Below are positions 21,446 through 33,349 of a stretch of DNA of 64,000 bases, piece after piece. The notes under the pieces were generated by a model. The model was not told where the DNA came from. It made no database searches and saw nothing but the letters and a program-made list of their open reading frames with translations. Numbering within the stretch: position 1 is the stretch's first letter; every line of letters starts with the position of its first letter. Origin of the DNA: Tetracentron sinense (Eukaryota; Streptophyta; Magnoliopsida; Trochodendrales; Trochodendraceae); contig CM026574.1 in assembly GCA_015143295.1 (NCBI GenBank), positions 16,122,938 through 16,186,937 on the forward strand. Direction: 5' to 3'. The position numbers and the translations under genes are program-made.

Positions 21446-22664
21446 CCAGCAAATACCCCGTGCGATGCACGGAAATGACAAGAAAAAAATAATCCATTTT
21501 CATGAATAACATCATAAATATTCTTCCACAATGCAATTATTTCACAAGAAAATACTAAATTGTTAAAAATAATCAAGAGGATTAAATTAAAAAAAAATTG
21601 GATAGTATGAATAGAACATGAAAAATGAAAAAACAAATAAATAAATATATATATATATATGTAAGGAGAAATATACAATTGAAGAAAAAATATAGTAAAT
21701 ACGTCGTAATGGTGGGGATGGAGAAAAACCCTCATAATAGTAGGTGTTGTTGTTGTCACAAAGAATGCCACAATTGCTCAAAGTGTAGAGTTCATTTGTC
21801 TGGTTGCCACTGAAAAGTCAAGTCGGATAAATCCATGAGTCCATCATCTCTCATAATTAACTACAATGGCACGTCTAATGCAAGTAAATATGTGCTCTGA
21901 TAATTTTTTTTTACTAAACCTGCACCCACCATCTCTGATCGAGTGCACCCAAATGAGATAACTTTTTGGGTATAGATTTGCATAAAAGTTCTCTTTTAGT
22001 ATAAAAAAAAACCTGGGAGAAATGATGGAGAATAAGGAAGAGGAGAGACAAGTGGGAGGAGGATTTATTGAGAATGATAGAATAGATGATTAAAGATACG
22101 TGAGTGGGAGAGAGAGAGACATGGGGTGGAGTGTCCGGTGAGGATGAGAGAATAGGTGTAAAGATACGTTAGTAGGAGGGAGGGAAGGAGAGAGAGACGT
22201 GGAGTGAGATTGTGTTAGAAGAAAGAGAAAAGTAGTTGTGGGACTCTATAACTACCCAGTTTAAACGGAGAAAAATATGGGAATTGGTAACTACCCATAA
22301 TTTGAAGGAGATAACTCTAACAATTGTGTTCTTTGAAGGGGGAGAGAAATATGAGAATTAGTTGAAGGTGTCATGTGCTGTGAGATTAAGGGTGTCACGT
22401 CAGAACCCTAAAATCTCTCTCTACACTTTCTCTGTCTCTATCATTATTATCTCTCTTTATCACTCTTATCCCAATCCCTTAAAATAGGGAGAGAGAGTTA
22501 TCGGTTGAGATTAGAGATAGAGTCGGAGAGAGAAAGGATAAGAGATAGATACTGTTGGATGAGCCACGTGGTATACTTAAAATAAGACTCCAAGGATTGT
22601 TGGGATTGAAGATTGGAGAGCAAAGAGAGCGGGTTAGGTGACACTTATTTCTTTATATTATAGA
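21446..22664 (-). mobile_element. Helitron-like element H1 (non-autonomous)
   Basis: On the minus strand the 5' end is TCTATAATATAAAG preceded by A. The 3' end is a hairpin (CCGTGCATCGCACGG), then GTATTTG and CTGG. There is no terminal inverted repeat and no Rep/helicase frame. The base after CTGG is C, not the usual T. The 144-codon minus frame inside is A/T-driven and not called. GAGAGAGA tracts and ACGTGAGTGGGAG motifs fill the body. Confidence 0.55.
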
Positions 22665-22666
22665 TA

Positions 22667-23131
22667 TCTACTATGTTATACTATAAAGAAAGAAGACTTT
22701 CTCTCCTTGCTCTCCAAACTTCCATCCCTCCACTCTTATAAGTTCTATTTTAGAGATGACACGTGGCTTTCTCCTTAATCCCCACCGTTCAGGTTTGGGA
22801 CCCACTATCTCATCCTAAAGCCCTCTTTATCTCCACTATTCTAGAGTCATCTCTTATCTCCAACTCTTGGGGTGCATTAATTTAAGTTTAATACTAAAAC
22901 ACTTATGATTTCCTATTAAATATTATTAAAATAATAATGAATTATTATTATAATATCAGTTAATTAATACAAATAATAATTTCTATCAAATAGAAATAAA
23001 ATTATATTATTAAAAATAAAATTTATTAAATATTCTTAACATATATTACTTAATATTTGAATAAATAAATAATAATATTTAATTTTAAATATTCTTAAAT
23101 TATTACCCGTGTATGCACGGGTCTCTACTAG
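22667..23131 (+). mobile_element. Helitron-like element H2 (non-autonomous)
   Basis: The 5' end is A|TCTACTATGTTATACTATA. The 3' end is CCCGTGTATGCACGGG, TCTCTA, CTAG|T. This fits Helitron rules (5' TC, 3' hairpin plus CTRR, insertion between A and T). It is 465 bp and non-coding. It faces H1 head to head with two bases between them. Confidence 0.65.
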
Positions 23132-23151
23132 TATGTATATATATATATATA

Positions 23152-23814
23152 CACTAGTAGAGACCCCGTACGATGCACGGGTGTGAATAAAATAAAAATC
23201 TCTACATCTCTCTTTATCCCTCTTATCACAATCTCCTAAAATTTCTGTCTACATTCTCTCTCTCTATCCTTCTTATCTCTCTCTTTATACCTTATCATAA
23301 TCTCCTAAAATTTCTCTCTACATTCTCTATCTATCCTTTTCTCTATCTCTCTTATCACAATCTCCTAAAAAAATTTCAATGATTTTTGAATTGTGAAGAA
23401 AACGTATGTATCCCCTAAAATCTCTCCAATAGTTTTTGAATTAAGAGGAAGACGTGTGTGAGAGAAAAAGTTAACTGTTCAGATTTAAAAAAGGGTGCCA
23501 TGTGGCATCCTTAAATAGAATTCATAGGATTCCTGGGATTGAAGATTGGAGAGCAAAGACAGGGGTTAAGTGACACTTATTTCTTTATATTATAGATAGA
23601 TATATAAATTGAGAGGAAGACGTGTGTGAGAGAGAGTTAACAGTTAAGATTTTTTTAAAAAGAAAAAGGTGTCACGTGACATCCTTAAGTGGCACGCTTA
23701 AAATAGAATTCATAGGATTCCTGTGATTGAAGATTGGAGAGCAAAGAGAGGGGGTTAGGTGGCACTTAATTGTTGGGGGTTAGGTGACACTTATTTCTTT
23801 ATATTATAGATAGA
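23152..23814 (-). mobile_element. Helitron-like element H3 with duplicated 5' part
   Basis: On the minus strand the 3' end is a GTGCATCGTACGG hairpin, GGTCTCTA, CTAG|T. The 5' end is A|TCTATCTATAATATAAAG. A segment of about 170-215 bp containing this 5' end occurs twice (about 23,440-23,608 and 23,609-23,820), each copy with GAAGACGTGTGTGAGAG and GATTGGAGAGCAAAGA. Non-coding. Confidence 0.6.
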
Positions 23815-24046
23815 TATATTAAAATAAATGTAAATATATAATCTAAATACTTCAATTAAAATGTTATTTTTTAAAATTAAACATATTTTATACATTTTTT
23901 AAATTAATTATATTTTAATTAAACCCGTTAAAAGCTCAAGGTTGATTTCCCTATTTATAAACGAGTCGAGCCGAGCTTGACACCCAACAATAATGCCCGA
24001 CTTGATAAAAGCTCAGCTCAATCGGCTCGGCTCCATACCCACCCCT

Positions 24047-25899
24047 TCCAAACTCTCACATGGAAAGTGAGCAGAATGAGTTGCTTTGCCCGTGAGAGTT
24101 TGGAACTTTTTATTTTGGACTTCTAGAATTTAGGCCTCAATGCACACCAGAAATGTCAAGTGTTAGTAAAAAAAAGTGTCATTTTCTATTGCATTACTAC
24201 TTTTTATTTTAAAATCAATTGGGATACCACAAGTCAAATGAAGTTTTGAAACCAGTTTCTATTACATTACTACTTTTATTTTAAAATCAATTAGTATACC
24301 ACAAGTCAAATGAAGTTTTGAAAAGTGAATGACATTAGATGCCAAACACATAGTGCGATTGGCTTTATTTTATGGGAAGTGAATTTTATGGGAAGTGATT
24401 GGAAAACTATCCATAGTACCTACTATTGGAGCTAGGCCAATTGATTAACAATTCAATGAAGCATAAAGTAGGATGGAATTTAAATTCCATCCATTACAAT
24501 CACTGATTGGAAAACTATCCGTAGATCTTTTTTTTTTAATTGTTCATGAGATGAATAAATAAATAATTATTTTTTATCGAATGAGATTTGATAAAATAAT
24601 TTTTTAAAAAAACTAGCATGGTGCGTTTTTTAATTTGTTTTTGCAATAAATAATTTTATTATTAAAACCTTTTAAATAATTGGATCATTTAAAATATTCG
24701 TTAATTGTTTAAAAATAATTAATGAATTTTTTTCTAATAAATAGATTTTATTCGAAAATTTTAAAACCCTATAAAGTGATGAGATCATTTTACTGTAATT
24801 GTTTTTATTTATTAAAAATAATTCATAAAACTTTTTTTAGTATGGAAGTTTGGTTTTATTTAATTTAATTGAAATGAAGTATTTCGGCCATGATAAGATC
24901 ATAGGTATTTTATTAATTAAATATTAAACTTTCCTTTTTTGCTGATGAGATCATGTTTAGGATTTTCCTCTCATTCATTCTCTTGGTTTTTGGTTTTGAT
25001 CTTTAATAATATCATAACCAATCTTGAATAATATTAGAATCAATCTTTAAGAAAAGATCTTGCATTTAATAAAAGAATAAAAGATCATAAAGTTTCAATT
25101 GGAAAGGCTTGATCAAGAAAGGTTCTGGGTATTTATTTTGTTTTGTTAGAAAAGTCTGAATAAATAATAAATATCACTTAAAGAAATTTAAGAAAATCCT
25201 ATCCGGAATTTTAAAAATAATGTGTATTAAAAATTTTTGTTGGAAAATATAATGTTTTTATTATTTTCCGTTTTGATCTATATGAGATATAGATTTTTCC
25301 GAGCTCAATGATAATTGTTATCATTTTTTATTCTTTTAAAAATATCGGAAAAAGCACTCCATCACCATGTTGCATTTACTTGTATGAGATTATAGTTATG
25401 TGTCAATTTTATTAACTGTGATAAATTGTTTATCATGCATTCATATTAGAGGAGAATATCTAGTAGGTCTTGGCAATTTGTAAAGGGCAGATTCATTCGG
25501 TTTCCCTAATAAATGGCGAATAGAAATCTGGTTTTCCTAATGCTATTTATTTTCTGTATCATGCATTGGTCGAGGGTGGGCTATTTTTTGGACAAGACAA
25601 GTTGTCTCTCAGTTCCCCTTTATGCGAAAAGGATGCTGCGAGAAGGATCTCGAATAGATGATAAAAGAAGGGATCACGAAGCTATTTGCAAGTTGCCTTT
25701 ATTCTTACCTCATTCTCTTACATTCATGCATTTTATTTTATCTGACCCATAGCAATTAATCTCATATAATCATTATTGTTGTTTTTTGTCATGAGATGAT
25801 ACTTGTTTAGTTTATCATGAGATGATATGAACTGCTGATTAGTCATGTTTTATTTTGTTAAAATAATTGCCTTATATATCATGTATATATTAGACTAGG
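24047..25899. other. No gene recognised; AT-rich
   Basis: A 73-bp unit (TTCTATTGCATTACTACTT start) is duplicated in tandem at 24,184 and 24,257 with a few differences. The rest is A/T-rich. A 79-codon frame at 25,513-25,752 starts with a hydrophobic run but matches nothing I know, and it lies upstream of the copia leader. No 5' LTR for the following copia element was found here. Confidence 0.45.
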
Positions 25900-26129
25900 G
25901 ATAAGTCCCTAAGTATTATGATCTTCTACCATACACTATGTGCTCTTATAGTGGGAGTGTGAGTAAGCTGATAGGTCAAAGTCGGGCCTAATCCCTCTCA
26001 CCATGTGAAAACATAGTGAAAACTTTATAAGCAAATAGTGGGAGCAACGATGCCAAAGCGTGAGCTTTCGCTAGGTGTTTATTAGGTTCATAGTGGGTGG
26101 GCACATGAATAAGAGATGTCATACAATAA

Positions 26130-26493
26130 CGCCAAAGCATAAGTATAACATCCCTTATAGATCAAACAGAAGATTGAATGCTCCAAGATTCACATGATAA
26201 GATCTGTGAAAGTGGAGAAGATAAATTCTGTCTGCCTATTCAAGGCGATGTAATATTGCACCCAAAGGCAGGATTATATTAAGTCAGTAACTAGGTATTC
26301 AATGTCAATTATGCCAAAGCATAAGTATAACATCCCTTATAGATCAAACAGAAGATTGAATGCTCCAAGATTCACATGATAAGATCTGTGAAAGTGGAGA
26401 AGATAAATTCTGTCTGCCTATTCAAGGCGATGTAATATTGCACCCAAAGGCAGGATTATATTAAGTCAGTAACTAGGTATTCAATGTCAATTA
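26130..26493 (+). repeat. 182-bp tandem duplication in the copia A leader
   Basis: Two adjacent copies (26,130-26,311 and 26,312-26,493) appear identical by eye, both running from GCCAAAGCATAAG to AATGTCAATTA. The related fragment at 57,783-59,705 has only one copy, so the duplication is young. Confidence 0.85.
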
Positions 26494-26599
26494 ATTCTTC
26501 CTATATTGGCAATACTATTAGAAACAAACTCATAATATAATAGTATTAAATGAATTCAATAGATCCCTAATACTATCTTTTTTTTGTCATTTGATTAAA

Positions 26600-27558
26600 T
26601 TATAGCAGACCTTCACCCTCTAACTGAAATTTTACATGATGAGAAGTTAGTTGGAACTAACTATGTTGACTGAGAATTTAGAATATACTTGGTATTTTCT
26701 GCTGAGAAACTTGACCTATGTCTTACAACTCCTAAATCTATAGTTCTTTTGGATTCTTCACCTGATCTGTTGGCCGAAGTTTATCTATAGAATCGTTTTA
26801 ATCAGAAAGCCAAAGATTGAGTGTTATCATCATTATCCAATATTCTTTATAATCATCATATGGATATGGATAATACTTTTGACATTTTAAAGCACCTTCA
26901 TGAGATGTTTGGTGTAGAGAAAAATTTTACTCAACAAACAACATTAAGATCTCTTCTAACCACCACTATGATAGAGGGAACTCCAGTCAGATAACACATC
27001 ATAATGATGATGAGTTATATTAATGAATTGGAGATGTATGGTGGAGAGATGGATCATATCACCAAAATCAATACAATTCTACAGTCACTCCCTCAGTCAT
27101 TCAATTTGTTTGTAGTGAATTACAATATAAACAAGTATGAAATAACTCTCAGTGGGTTATTAGACTCACTATTGGCTGTGGAAGATCAGATCAAAAAGGA
27201 TGTTGGTGGTGAAATTCTGTTTGTTGAAAGACCTATACCTCTGTTAATATCTGAAAAGAATAGAAAGAGAAACAAGGGTAAAGGAAAGTTTAAAGACTAT
27301 AGGGGCAAGGCAAAAGTTGTCAAAGGTTCTTCAGGAGATGCTAGCAAGGATAACAAAGGCAAAGAAAAATGTTTCCACCGTGGCAAAATAGGCCACTGGA
27401 AAAGGAACTGTAGGACTTACCTCGCAACTCTTAAAAATGGTGGCACCGGTACTCAAGGTATGAGATGTTTTGAAGTACTAATTATTGTTGAGTCAAATTT
27501 TTTAGATAGTCCCCCTAATTCATGGTCTGTGGATTCTAGATCCACTGTACATGTTTGA
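26600..27558 (+). pseudogene. Copia A gag region
   Basis: It contains the usual UBN2-type gag stretch (MYGGEMDHITKINTILQSL, then LLDSLLAVEDQI) and a Lys-rich tail. A CX2-4HX4C zinc knuckle (CFHRGKIGHWKRNC) ends near 27,412. It belongs to a broken element. Confidence 0.75.
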
Positions 27559-28796
27559 AATTGTTTGTAGGGATTCAAAGAAACCAGAAAACCGACAAGA
27601 CAAGAGCAGAAGCTTAGAGTTGGCTCAGGTGCAAATGTTGCAGTCAAGTCAATAGGCGTTTTTATTCTTTATTTACCTCAAGGAAAAAGTTTAATTTTAG
27701 AAGATTGTTTTTATGTGCCTAGTGCACACAGTAATTTGATTTCAGTTTCAAGACTTTTACATTGTGGTTACTTTGTCCTTTTTAATTCAATTGTTGAGAT
27801 TAAGAAAGATGAAATGGTCTTAATTACTGGTAATCTTATTAACGGTCTCTATTTAATATTTTCTTTGATAAATAATGTAAGTCTGCTTAGTGACAATACA
27901 TCATCATCCAAAATGTCTGGAATGAAGAGACATTGCATAGAGTCAACTTATCTTTGGCATAAGAGACTTGGTCACATTAATTTTAATAGGATCAAGAGGT
28001 TGGTAAAAGATGGTCCCTTTAAATTTCTCAAGATAGAACCACTCCTTACTTGCGAGTCATGTCTTGAAGAGAAGATAACCAAGAAGCCTTATCCTAAAAC
28101 GGTGGGAAGAGCTAAAGAGAAGTTGAGACTCATACATAGTGATGTATGTGGTCCATTTAATATTATCGCGCAAGGTCAATACCGGTATTTTGTTACATTT
28201 ACCGATAAATATTCTAAATATGGATATGTCTATTTGATGCAACACAAATCTAACATTTTTGAAAAGTTCAAAGAATTCAGATTAGAAGTTGAGAATCAAA
28301 CAGACAAATCCATAAAGACACTTCGATCAGATCGAGGTGGTGAATACCTCACCAACGATTTTATGGATTACTAAAGGATAATGAGATTATCTTACAATGG
28401 CCAAGCCCTGCCTCACCTCAACAGAATGGTGTTTTTGAAAGAAGAAATCAGACCTTATTAGATATGGCTATGATGAATCATATCGATGTACCTTCCTATC
28501 TTTGGGGGTATGCTTTACAAACGGTCATTTATATTCTGAAACGAGTTCCTTCTAAATCAATACCGGTTACACCCATGAATTGTGGACTTGGCCAAAACCT
28601 AGTTTACAACATCTAAGGGTATGGGGTTGTCCTGCGCATGTTCGCAAGCTCGAACCTACCAAATTGAAATCTAAAACAGAAAAATTGAATTTTGTAGGGT
28701 ATCCAAAGGAAACTAAGGGTTTCTATTTCTACTCCAAGGCAGACCAAACAATTGTTGTTACGAATCATGCCTCCTTCTTGGAGGAAGAAATGGATC
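27558..28796 (+). pseudogene. Copia A protease remnant, GAG-pre-integrase and integrase region
   Basis: YLWHKRLGHINFNRIKRL is the GAG-pre-integrase hallmark. CESCLEEK is part of the integrase zinc-binding region. IHSDVCGPF and LRSDRGGEY carry integrase catalytic acidic residues. The region is interrupted by element B at its 3' side. Confidence 0.75.
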
Positions 28797-30040
28797 TGTA
28801 AATCCAGAAATAGGTGTTGGCAAATTCCGTGATCTTTAGATAGGTCATGAGTGTTGTGTCTTGTTCAACTTGTCGGAAGAGTTAAAGTTTCAAGAAGACT
28901 GAAGATATTGAAGAAAAAGCTTCTACTCCGGATCTAGACAGGTAATGGATTTAGAGACCCCTACCTAGGTTGGATTTGACTTAGATAACTCTAAACATAC
29001 CTAAGAGAATAGTTTTAAGCCTACCAAAGAGGTTTGATCTAATTTGAATCAAATAAAAACAAAAGAAAAATGTTTAGGCTGAAATTCTGTCTCAACCGAT
29101 CGCTCGGTGTTGCGACCGATCGCTCGGTGTTGCGACCGATCAATCGGTGGCCTACCGAGCGATCGGTGGCTATCGACTGGTCAAAAACTTTGTATGGGGT
29201 ATTTTTCCAGAGAAACTATTTTTAACTGATCTCTCAGTGAAAGTAGAGATCGATCGGCTTTAGACCGAGCGATCGGTCATAAGCACCGATCGATCGGTCC
29301 TCGTAAACATAATTTTATTTTTTTTTGGACTCTTTTCTAAACCCTATATAAACAACTTTTTGGAGACCTAATTCGTATCTTTGTTTATTTTTGAAAGAGT
29401 AGAGGTCTGAGAAACCCTTCTAGGGCTTTTTCCATTGTTCGTCATAGATCTTTAGTGATCCCTCCTTTTTCAATCATCCTAGAGAATGCAAGTATAGATC
29501 TATTCGTTTGATCTTGCATTGTGTGATCTCAGATCTGTTTGAGATCCCTCTAAGGTTTGAAGCTTTCTAAATTGATTCACAACCCTACACTTCGTGTGTG
29601 TGTCCGGTGTATGATCCGGAGTCTTCGTGGAAGGAGATCGATCGTGTGTGATCGTGGTATTGAAGTAGCTTGAGAAGATTTGGTCGGTTAGGAACCGAAG
29701 CTGCTACAGCGGAGATCGAACCTGCTGGTTCGTGGAAATCAAGAGTAAGATTCTGTACCTAGGAACGTCGAGTCCGGTTTGGGTAAGGTCTTGTCTTGTA
29801 CTTGAATTCTTCTTATAGTGAAGTTTGTTGCTGGACGAGGTCCCGTGGTTTTTTCCCGTAAGGGTTTTCCACGTAAAAATCTGCTGTGTTTGATTTGTGT
29901 GGATTGTTTGTGTGAATGGTTCATTGATTTCTAATCTACTTAGATAAAAAATTTAAAATTGGTTAGAAGTTCTTAGATAGACCTATTCACCCCCCCCCCC
30001 CCCCTCTAGGTCATAGAGATCATTGATCAGAGTAATTTCA
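28797..30040 (+). repeat. 5' LTR of element B
   Basis: It runs TGTAAATCC...AATTTCA. The TATA box CCCTATATAAAC is at 29,342-29,353. A palindrome array lies at 29,095-29,300. A C-run near 29,990 precedes the end. Confidence 0.9.
29095..29300 (+). promoter_or_regulatory. Array of ACCGATCG(A/C)TCGGT near-palindromes in the 5' LTR
   Basis: About eight 12-14 bp sites (CCGATCGCTCGGTG twice, CCGATCAATCGGTGG, CCGAGCGATCGGTGG, GATCGATCGG, CCGAGCGATCGGTC, CCGATCGATCGGTC and a weaker one) lie 45-250 bp upstream of the LTR TATA box. The 3' LTR (38,522-38,695) has fewer copies, so the array length varies. Confidence 0.75.
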
Positions 30041-30041
30041 A

Positions 30042-30056
30042 TTGGTATCAAAGCTT
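30042..30056 (+). promoter_or_regulatory. Primer binding site of element B
   Basis: TTGGTATCAAAGC lies one base after the LTR and resembles the 3' end complement of initiator tRNA-Met, the usual plant copia primer. Confidence 0.8.
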
Positions 30057-30112
30057 GTTCACCTTTAAGACTAAACCCTTGAGTGTGATCCTGTATATCT
30101 TACTCTGTGATC

Positions 30113-32125
30113 ATGAGTACTCTAAGAGAGGGCGGTTCAGTCTCTCGTCCCCCACTGTTCGATGGGAATAATTACGCATATTGGAAAGCCCATATGAGAG
30201 CTTTTCTCAAATCGATTGACGAGAGAATTTGGATGTCTATCCAAAATGGGTGGACTACGCCTGTGAAAACTCTAGGTGATTTGATTGTCGTCAAATATTC
30301 TAATGAATGGACCAGAGAAGAGCTTGAGACAAGTGGTTGGAATACTAAAGGACTCAATGCTATCTTTACTGCAGTCACAGCTGAGGAATTCAGACGAATT
30401 TCTTCATGTGAAACAGCAAAGGAGGCATGGAACATACTAGAGATTACCCATGAGGGTACGACCACTGTTAAAATCTCAAAACTCCAAATGTTAACCACCA
30501 AATTTCAATATTTGAAAATGGAAGACGATGACATATTTGATGAATTTTATGCAAAACTTAGTGACATTGTCAATGCTAGTTTCAACTTAGGTGAAAGATT
30601 AACTGAGTCCAAGATAGTTAGAAAAGTCCTTAGATCTCTACCTGAGAGATTTCAACCCAAGGTCACTGCTATTGAAGAGAGTAAAAATGTTGACTCTCTG
30701 AAGATTGAAGAATTAGTTGGTTCACTCCAAACTTATGAACTCAATCTTAGACCATCCAAGAAAACCAAATCTTTAGCCTTGAAATCAATTAAGGAATCTT
30801 TGGATGACGATAACAGTGATGAAGAGATGGATGAGGAAGAAATGGCACTCTTCATTAAAAAACTTTGAAAATTTTTTAGAACAAAAAAGAGGTTCAATCC
30901 CAAACAGGGAGGAAAATCTTTTGAGAAGTCAAAGTCTAAGCCCTGGGAAATCAAGAAAAATTCCAAGAGTGGTGACAAGAAACCCCAAGGTGTTCAATGT
31001 TATGAATTTCATGGCTTCGGTCATATTTCACCTAACTGTCCTAACAAGAAGAAAAGTAAGGGCAAGGTGATGAATGCCTGTTGGGATGATAGTGATTCCG
31101 AGAATGAAAAATCAGACAGTTCTTCTTTTAGTGAAGAAACTGATAATCATACTACTTTCACTGTGTCCCTTTCTGGGATTCTTGAGACTACCTCGTTAGT
31201 TGATGAGAAGGATAGAAGTGATGAAAGTAGTCACGCTGAGTCAAGTGGAGATACTGAGAAGAGTCATACTGACTCTGAAAGTGATGAAGATTTGAAAACA
31301 ACTTATGATAAGTTGTATTCTGAAAGTTTGAAACTGACTAAAGCAAAAATCTCTTTGAGCAAAAAACTCAAAATCATTCAAAATGAAAGAGATACTTGTA
31401 AACTAGAAGCAAAGGAGATGAATGCTCTAGTTAGTCAGCTTGAAAATGAGAAAGAAGTTTTTTCTGAAAAAGTTAAATGTCTTTTGGAAGAAAATGTCTC
31501 ATTGACTAATGTTGTCAGAAGATTAGAAGTTGAAAGAGACACTTCCTTGAAAGAAGTTGAAGAGTCAAAGACTCAATTAGTGGAGCTGGAATCTTTAAAA
31601 GATTCTCTTGTCAATAAGGTGAAATTTCTTGAAAAAGAACATCATATAACCCTTAAAGACAAGACTGACTTGATTTAGAAGGTCTATATTCTTGAAAAAG
31701 AAGTAAGAATGTTTGGAAATACTAGCTGCCTAGATGAATTAGTTAGAAAATATGGATCAAATTCTAATAGATCTGGGATAGGACATGCTGACACACCAGC
31801 TGGTCCTTTAGCTGTTGGTACAATGGCTAGTGCTGTGTTTGAACCAATACATTCTGATCCTAAAATGAATGTACCTTCCACATCAAGTACTAAGGCTTAT
31901 ACAAATGTTGTAAAGCCTAGAAATGCAGCTCATAGGGTGAATGCTTTGAGGAATCAAATTCCTTTTAGAAGAAATCTTCCTCCTTTTTCTAGATTCATAC
32001 CCACATGTCACTTTTGTGGTGTGAGAGGTCACATACGACCAAACTGTAATGCGTTTAGAAGAGCTCCCCGAAATGGTTCATGGAACCAAAATCAAAGTCA
32101 AGGGAATCTTAAAATGCAGATTTAA
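30113..32125 (+). pseudogene. Element B gag region with two zinc knuckles and a coiled coil
   Basis: It begins with a DUF4219/UBN2-type gag part (PPLFDGNNYAYWKAHMRAFL, then SKLQMLTTKFQYLKMEDDD). A first zinc knuckle lies near 30,995-31,040. An acidic Ser-rich and long heptad-like coiled-coil part (about 31,070-31,680) follows, then a second knuckle CHFCGVRGHIRPNC near 32,010-32,050. Two knuckles around a coiled coil are typical of the SIRE lineage. Confidence 0.75.
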
Positions 32126-32429
32126 GTTCTGGCTGAAAAATCTAGAATTTTGAGCGAAGATGTCAATAGGATAGCTCAAATGTCTAGAAATGAAAATGGT
32201 CCATTAACTCCTTATGATTACTCAAGAGGAAAGAATGTGACAAATCATTATGCTAGAACTGAACAAAACAGAAAGAGGTCTAAGAGGTCTAAAAAGAAAA
32301 AGGTCTCTACTACACAGAACAATATTCAAATGTGTAAACAAAGTTTAAGAACTGTGTATGTGAGAAAGGATGATCTTAAGTGCTTTGTCATTCATACTGC
32401 CTTTAAAGCACAAAACACAGAAATGTGAT

Positions 32430-33290
32430 ACTTTGACAGTGGGTGTTCTCGGCATATGACAGGTAACAAGTCCTTATTTACTCAATTTGAGGACTGTCCA
32501 GATGGGACTGTTACTTTTGGCGATGGAAGCAAGTCATTAGTTAAAGGGAAGGGTATCATCGATTCACCAGGCATACCAAAATTGAAAAATGCCTTGTTTG
32601 TTGAAGGACTAAAAGCTAATTTGATTAGCATAAGTCAACTATGTGATAATAACCATGCTGTGCACTTTACCCAAAATAAATGCTTAGTCATTAATGGTAA
32701 AGGTAAGTGTGTTCTAGAAGGGTTGAGAACCACTGACAATTACTACGGCTTAATCCCTAGTACTAATTTCTCAAATGTCTGTAATAGGGCTAAAATTGAG
32801 GAAGTTGATTTGTGGCACCGTAGGCTAGGTCACATGAACTTCAAAGCCCTATGCAAAATTTCAAAGCAATAATCTAGCTTCTCATTTCTGGGCTGAAGCA
32901 GTGAACACTGCTTGTTATATAGTTAATCGAGTTTTTCTAAGGCCTGGAACAAAGAAAACCCCATATGAGTTGTGGAATAACAAGAAACCAAGTGTTAAGT
33001 ACTTTCAAGAATTCGGAAGTAAATGCTATATCCTAAAAGATAGAGAGCAACTGGGCAAATTTGAATCCCGGAGTGATGAAGGAATATTTCTTGGATATTC
33101 CACAAACAGTAGAGCTTATCGAGTGTATAACTTGAGAACCTCTACAATTATGGAGTCCATCAATGTAGTTGTGGATGACTCTGGTGTTGAAAATGTGCAA
33201 CTTGAGGATGATGATAATGCTGGAAATGAAAATTTGAAACTTCTTCAACTCCACTTATTACTAAGCAATCATCTCCATTAAAACCCACAC
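32430..33290 (+). pseudogene. Element B protease/GAG-pre-integrase/integrase remnants
   Basis: A protease-like DSGCSRHMTG-type motif lies near 32,440-32,460. LWHRRLGHMNFKALCKISKQ is the GAG-pre-integrase hallmark. TPYELWNNKKPSVKYFQEFG is the C-terminal integrase part. The integrase is incomplete. Confidence 0.7.
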
Positions 33291-33349
33291 ATCCAAGGGT
33301 CATAAGTCCTCACACCTCCACAGATATAATTGGTGATCTTGAAAGTGGA

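Larger units (their letters stand above)
21274..24046. mobile_element. hAT-like element with GCTCGAG repeats, copy 3, split by Helitron-like insertions
   Basis: The left end AGGGGTGGGCATGAGC and right end GGCTCCATACCCACCCCT are inverted. AACTCGATAAAAGCTCA and GAGTCGAGCCGAGC subterminal repeats match copies 1 and 2. About 2.4 kb of unrelated DNA (21,446-23,814) lies in its middle, bounded by (AT)n. Confidence 0.6.

Noticed and set aside
21337-21771. 144-codon minus-strand frame
   Set aside because: It spans the (AT)n tract and Helitron-like end, is biased to Ile/Tyr/Phe by A/T content, and has no domain.
25513-25752. 79-codon frame with a hydrophobic start
   Set aside because: It looks superficially like a signal peptide, but there is no family resemblance and it lies in A/T-rich DNA next to a retroelement leader.
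24100-25900. Possible 5' LTR of copia A
   Set aside because: I compared it by eye with 40,893-42,967 and found no convincing match, so no 5' LTR is claimed.
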